DNA of 64,000 nt from an uncultured Opitutia bacterium (GTDB lineage: Bacteria; Verrucomicrobiota; Verrucomicrobiia; Opitutales; Opitutaceae): contig CAIONS010000009.1 in assembly GCA_903859715.1 (NCBI GenBank), positions 223,597-287,596 on the forward strand, written 5' to 3'. Shown in pieces: positions 63,923 to 64,000 of the stretch (positions are counted from its first letter, which is position 1; each line of letters starts with the position of its first letter). The position numbers and the translations under genes are program-made. The notes below the pieces were generated by a model. That model was not told the DNA's origin. It saw only the letters and a program-made list of their open reading frames with translations, and made no database searches.

Positions 63923-64000
63923 AGGGCGCACATCCGATCCGCCTGCTGTGCGGGTTGCTGGAGGTCTCACCCAGCGGCTACTACCGTTGGCGCCTGCACC
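63788..64000 (+). mobile_element. IS3-family insertion sequence remnant, continuing beyond the window
   Basis: Three pieces are visible. The frame starting at 63786 reads LEEAEQEIRRLRAEVVRMRE, the leucine-zipper end of OrfA. After the run of six A at 63860-63865 the frame ending at 63922 reads LKKSLGILSETPESGMPRSK, the usual OrfA C-terminus, so one base seems lost in the A run. A third frame from about 63895 reads RYAQVEAMKGAHPIRLLCGL and SPSGYYRWRLH, the start of the OrfB transposase. The first 60 or so residues of OrfA and the left inverted repeat are missing. Confidence 0.75.

Overview
The window comes from a high-GC bacterium, most probably of the phylum Verrucomicrobiota and plausibly the family Opitutaceae. 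The grounds are the gene order tRNA-Thr, tuf, tRNA-Trp, secE, nusG, which matches the order I recall for Chlamydiae and other PVC bacteria, the GH29 fucosidase, the TPR/ExbB/ExbD cluster and the style of the intergenic inverted repeats. The assignment is an inference from gene content; no rRNA gene is present.

Layout. (1) 1-9,900 holds a truncated exported protein, a GH29 alpha-L-fucosidase, a lemA / YbjQ-like / M48 protease operon on the minus strand, and a divergent plus-strand operon of a TPR protein, ExbB, ExbD and a TonB-like fourth gene. (2) 9,928-42,432 is one nearly unbroken translation and transcription supercluster: tRNA-Thr(GGT), tuf, tRNA-Trp(CCA), secE, nusG, rplKAJL, rpoBC, then after a strong terminator and a roughly 450-bp gap rpsL, rpsG, fusA, and the S10, spc and alpha operons with secY, map and rpoA, ending at a terminator behind rplQ. 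Not seen at their usual places are rpmG, a second tuf, rpmD, infA and rpmJ; the adk slot holds a degenerate kinase-like gene. (3) 42,445-50,316 holds a small zinc-ribbon membrane protein, guaA, an exported protein, hisD-hisC-hisB-hisH and citrate synthase. (4) 50,422-63,420 is a housekeeping mixture: a VC0807-like membrane protein, pdxJ-acpS, nnr-dprA, an S9 peptidase, a PhyH dioxygenase, a HIT protein, nrdR with a coupled unknown gene, a glutamine amidotransferase, tgt and a UDP-glucuronate decarboxylase. (5) 63,512-64,000 holds a gene fused to the remnant of an IS3-family insertion sequence.

The genes mostly serve core information processing: ribosome assembly, transcription, elongation factors, Sec export and N-terminal processing, with histidine, guanine nucleotide, pyridoxal phosphate and queuosine metabolism beside them. 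No CRISPR array, prophage or defence island is visible.

Most unusual are sequence-level departures in universal proteins. EF-Tu lacks the usual PEE-ARGI part of switch I. RpoC has lost three of the four cysteines of its second zinc site. Tgt has lost two of its three zinc cysteines. The adk position carries a kinase relative without a P-loop. Several ribosomal proteins have long Ala/Lys/Pro tails. The gaps outside the ribosomal core, and two gaps inside it, carry at least ten long inverted repeats, three of which share the termini GTAGGGC...GCCCTAC.
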